Source: DASVSE01 sp036399715 (GTDB lineage: Bacteria > Bacteroidota > Rhodothermia > Rhodothermales > Rubricoccaceae). Taken from it: 7,387 nt of DNA. Positions 5,837-7,387 of this stretch are shown piece by piece. The position numbers were made by a program, and so were the translations under genes. The first letter of the stretch is position 1; every line of letters begins with the position of its first letter. Location of the stretch: positions 1 through 7,387 of the forward strand of contig DASWMO010000184.1 in assembly GCA_036399715.1 (NCBI GenBank). Reading direction: 5' to 3'. The notes beneath the pieces are model-generated. The model was not told where the DNA came from, ran no database searches, and saw only the letters and a program-made list of their open reading frames with translations.

Positions 5837-6016
5837 GGGCGGGACGGGGCGGCGGGCCCTGCGCGAAGTAAGCCAGGCCTCCGGCGCAGCGTGAGGCGTA
5901 CGAGCCCGGCGTGCATTGCCCGGGTCCGCGCTCGCCCGTATTGTGGCGCCTCCGTCCCGCTCTGCTGCGCTCCTGGAGCTCCGGTGATCGTCATCCCGGA
6001 CACACGTCAAGACCAG

Positions 6017-6508
6017 ATGCCGCTACTGCCTTACGAGGTCGTCTCCATCGATTCGCCTCTAGCCCCTGAGGATGTGCCAACGGCCCTCCGCGAGCACGTC
6101 GAGGCGCGCCGCATGATGAGGTGGAGTCGGGGAGAGGCTGAGTTCGAGGGCGAGATCCGGGCGTCCACGTTCGACATCCGGCGGCTGATCGGTTACCAGA
6201 ACGGCTTCCTCCCCGCCATTCGCGGCACCATCGAACCACACCATCCGGGAAGTCGGATTCGGGTGACGATGTCTTTGCACCCGTTCGTGCTCGTCTTCTT
6301 GATCTTCTGGGTAAGCAGTGTGGGGACCATCGGCGTCCTCGCTCTGATCGGGTTGGTGTCCGGAAGTGGCCCAGGTCTGGGGGTGTTGCTTCCTCTCGGG
6401 ATGCTCCTCTTCGTGTGGGCACTCGCGTCGGGGGCGTTCACCGTCGAGGCGGGGATTGCCACGCGCCGTCTCATCGAGATCCTCGGCGCGAAGTCCCGTG
6501 CGGCATAA
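6017..6508 (+). CDS. Conserved membrane protein with N-terminal soluble domain, hypothetical
   Basis: A 163-residue protein read from ATG 6017 (MPLLPYEVVSIDSPLAPEDV). The frame is open to 5891, but that extension is Cys/Arg/Pro-rich and unlike the rest, so the later start is chosen. The N-terminal ~85 residues look like an alpha+beta domain with EFEGEIRASTFDIRRLIGYQ, NGFLPAIRGTIEP and a beta strand GSRIRVTMSLHPF. Two membrane helices follow, about 88-114 (FVLVFLIFWVSSVGTIGVLA) and 121-141 (LGVLLPLGMLLFVWALASGA), and a short helix at the end. I remember a broadly distributed uncharacterised family with the same F-x-I-x-R-x-I-x-Y-x-N-x-F-x-P-x-I-x-G pattern, usually on cytoplasm-facing domains of small membrane proteins, but I cannot give it a reliable name or function. 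Confidence 0.75.
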   Translation: MPLLPYEVVSIDSPLAPEDVPTALREHVEARRMMRWSRGEAEFEGEIRASTFDIRRLIGYQNGFLPAIRGTIEPHHPGSRIRVTMSLHPFVLVFLIFWVSSVGTIGVLALIGLVSGSGPGLGVLLPLGMLLFVWALASGAFTVEAGIATRRLIEILGAKSRAA

Positions 6509-6583
6509 TCCACCGTTGCACCGGACGGCACAGCCAGCGTCGCGCCGTGGCTTACTCTCCCGCCGTGCCGCCGGTGAGTGGTC

Positions 6584-7387
6584 ATGTGTGAGGCGCGCTC
6601 CGCGCACACGTATACCCCCGATCTGTTGAGAGCACTCGTCACCGCCGTCCTTGTCTTACTCGCGCTGTCTGCAAGCGCCCAGAGCCAACCGGTCTTGCTC
6701 CGGTGGCAGGTTCCAGCCGACAGCGCCCTCGCCTTCCGCACTGCCATGCGAGCGGTGGAGCCGAGGAGATCTAGCGGTTTGGCCGCGCTGATCCCGGCCG
6801 TAGAGCGAGCCGACATGACGACCGTGCTGCGGGGGCGCACGGACGGCGCGATCGACGTGGAGCTTATACAAGGCGAGGTGGCGTTCGCCGACGACAGCAC
6901 GGCGGCCCTGTTGAAGGCGCTGCGAGAATTGCAGCAATCGCTGGGAGGAACCCAACTCCGGGGCCAGATCACGACGGCGGGCGAGGTCACCTCGTTCTGG
7001 CTCCCGCAGGAGCAGAAGAACATCCTCGCGCTGTTCTTCGAGTTGCCAGAGGACTCTGTGTCCATCGGGGACGTATGGGAGCTCTCCGGGACCAGCCTGC
7101 TCTCGCTCCGTGGACCGTTCAACGTCGAAGAGGCCAGCCGGTCCAACGAGGTCCGCCTTGTCGCGTTGGAGGGAGGCCCCGCTCGTCCGCTGGCTACCCT
7201 GGACTACAACCTGCGTGAGCGGATCGCGGGCAGCTTCGGCCACATGGAGTTCGTGTTCGTCGGCCGGGGCGAGTTCGACGTGGCGGCAGGGACGTGGCGC
7301 CGTTTCGGCGGTCGCATGAGCATTGAGAGTACGTTTATGGGGACGCAGTCGTCGTCCCAGGAGTTCGCGCTCGAACCGGTAAGCGTC
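6584..7387 (+). CDS. Secreted protein of unknown function, 3' end outside the window
   Basis: An open frame of 268 codons from ATG 6584 to the right edge, with no stop, so the gene is partial. A signal peptide is clear: LLRALVTAVLVLLALSASA at about 14-32, probably cut before QSQP. A TTG at 6626 (residue 15) would give a shorter, more standard signal peptide and is a possible alternative start. The mature part opens with VLLRWQVPADSALAFRT, has helical stretches (STAALLKALRELQQSL at about 105-120), and then a beta-rich half with LFFELPEDSVSIGDVWELSG at 151-170 and LDYNLRERIAGSF. This layout, with a proline-Val-x-x-GDxW turn before paired strands, resembles periplasmic or outer-membrane-associated proteins of the DUF6263 type, but that is a guess. 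Third positions are strongly G/C, unlike the Ser-rich reading on the opposite strand. Confidence 0.75.
   Translation, partial: MCEARSAHTYTPDLLRALVTAVLVLLALSASAQSQPVLLRWQVPADSALAFRTAMRAVEPRRSSGLAALIPAVERADMTTVLRGRTDGAIDVELIQGEVAFADDSTAALLKALRELQQSLGGTQLRGQITTAGEVTSFWLPQEQKNILALFFELPEDSVSIGDVWELSGTSLLSLRGPFNVEEASRSNEVRLVALEGGPARPLATLDYNLRERIAGSFGHMEFVFVGRGEFDVAAGTWRRFGGRMSIESTFMGTQSSSQEFALEPVSV

Noticed and set aside
5859..5889. CTGCGC/GCGCAG 6-bp inverted repeat after the two-helix membrane protein
   Set aside because: Short stem with a long loop and no T-run; expected by chance in DNA this GC-rich.
6193..7146. Open minus-strand frame of 317 codons
   Set aside because: Ser/Thr/Arg-rich product covering two plus-strand genes that have membrane or signal segments and strong G/C third positions.

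Overview
The window is GC-rich double-stranded bacterial DNA with strong G/C bias at third codon positions in the credible genes. Shine-Dalgarno signals are weak or absent at most starts. The pilin-like protein at 3697-4146 starts MGQQQLLLL, a form I associate with Rhodothermota (Rubrivirga/Rubricoccus/Salinibacter relatives). That lineage, or another GC-rich Gram-negative, is my best guess. It is inferred from family memory and was not tested by any search.

Left third (2-2340). One intact gene comes first, an NADP-binding oxidoreductase of the F420-dependent NADP reductase-like family. A stretch of wreckage follows: the C-terminal tail of an AraC regulator on the minus strand, the C-terminal tail of an aldo/keto reductase on the plus strand joined to it head to head, a cupin (hydroxynitrile lyase-like) with two internal stop codons, and the N-terminal half of a GNAT acetyltransferase with two compensating frameshifts and a stop. 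This reads as the ruin of a small redox/detoxification cluster (AraC regulator divergent from AKR-cupin-GNAT). A single deletion that removed the shared divergent promoter and both 5' ends would explain the layout.

Middle (2490-4146). A small acidic exported protein lies on the minus strand and is divergent from an unrecognised 125-residue protein. Two hairpins follow, then a pilin-like protein with one N-terminal membrane helix. None of the first two has a function I can name.

Right half (4451-7387). The best-characterised gene here is a subclass B3 metallo-beta-lactamase with an N-terminal membrane helix. The first zinc ligand His of its active-site motif is replaced by Glu (E-P-H-F-D-H), the B3-E type. 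It is followed on the same strand by a small two-helix membrane protein, a second membrane protein with a soluble N-terminal domain, and a secreted protein that runs off the right edge. The gaps of roughly 75-180 bp give no strong evidence of one operon. I found no tRNA, rRNA, CRISPR array, insertion sequence or phage gene.
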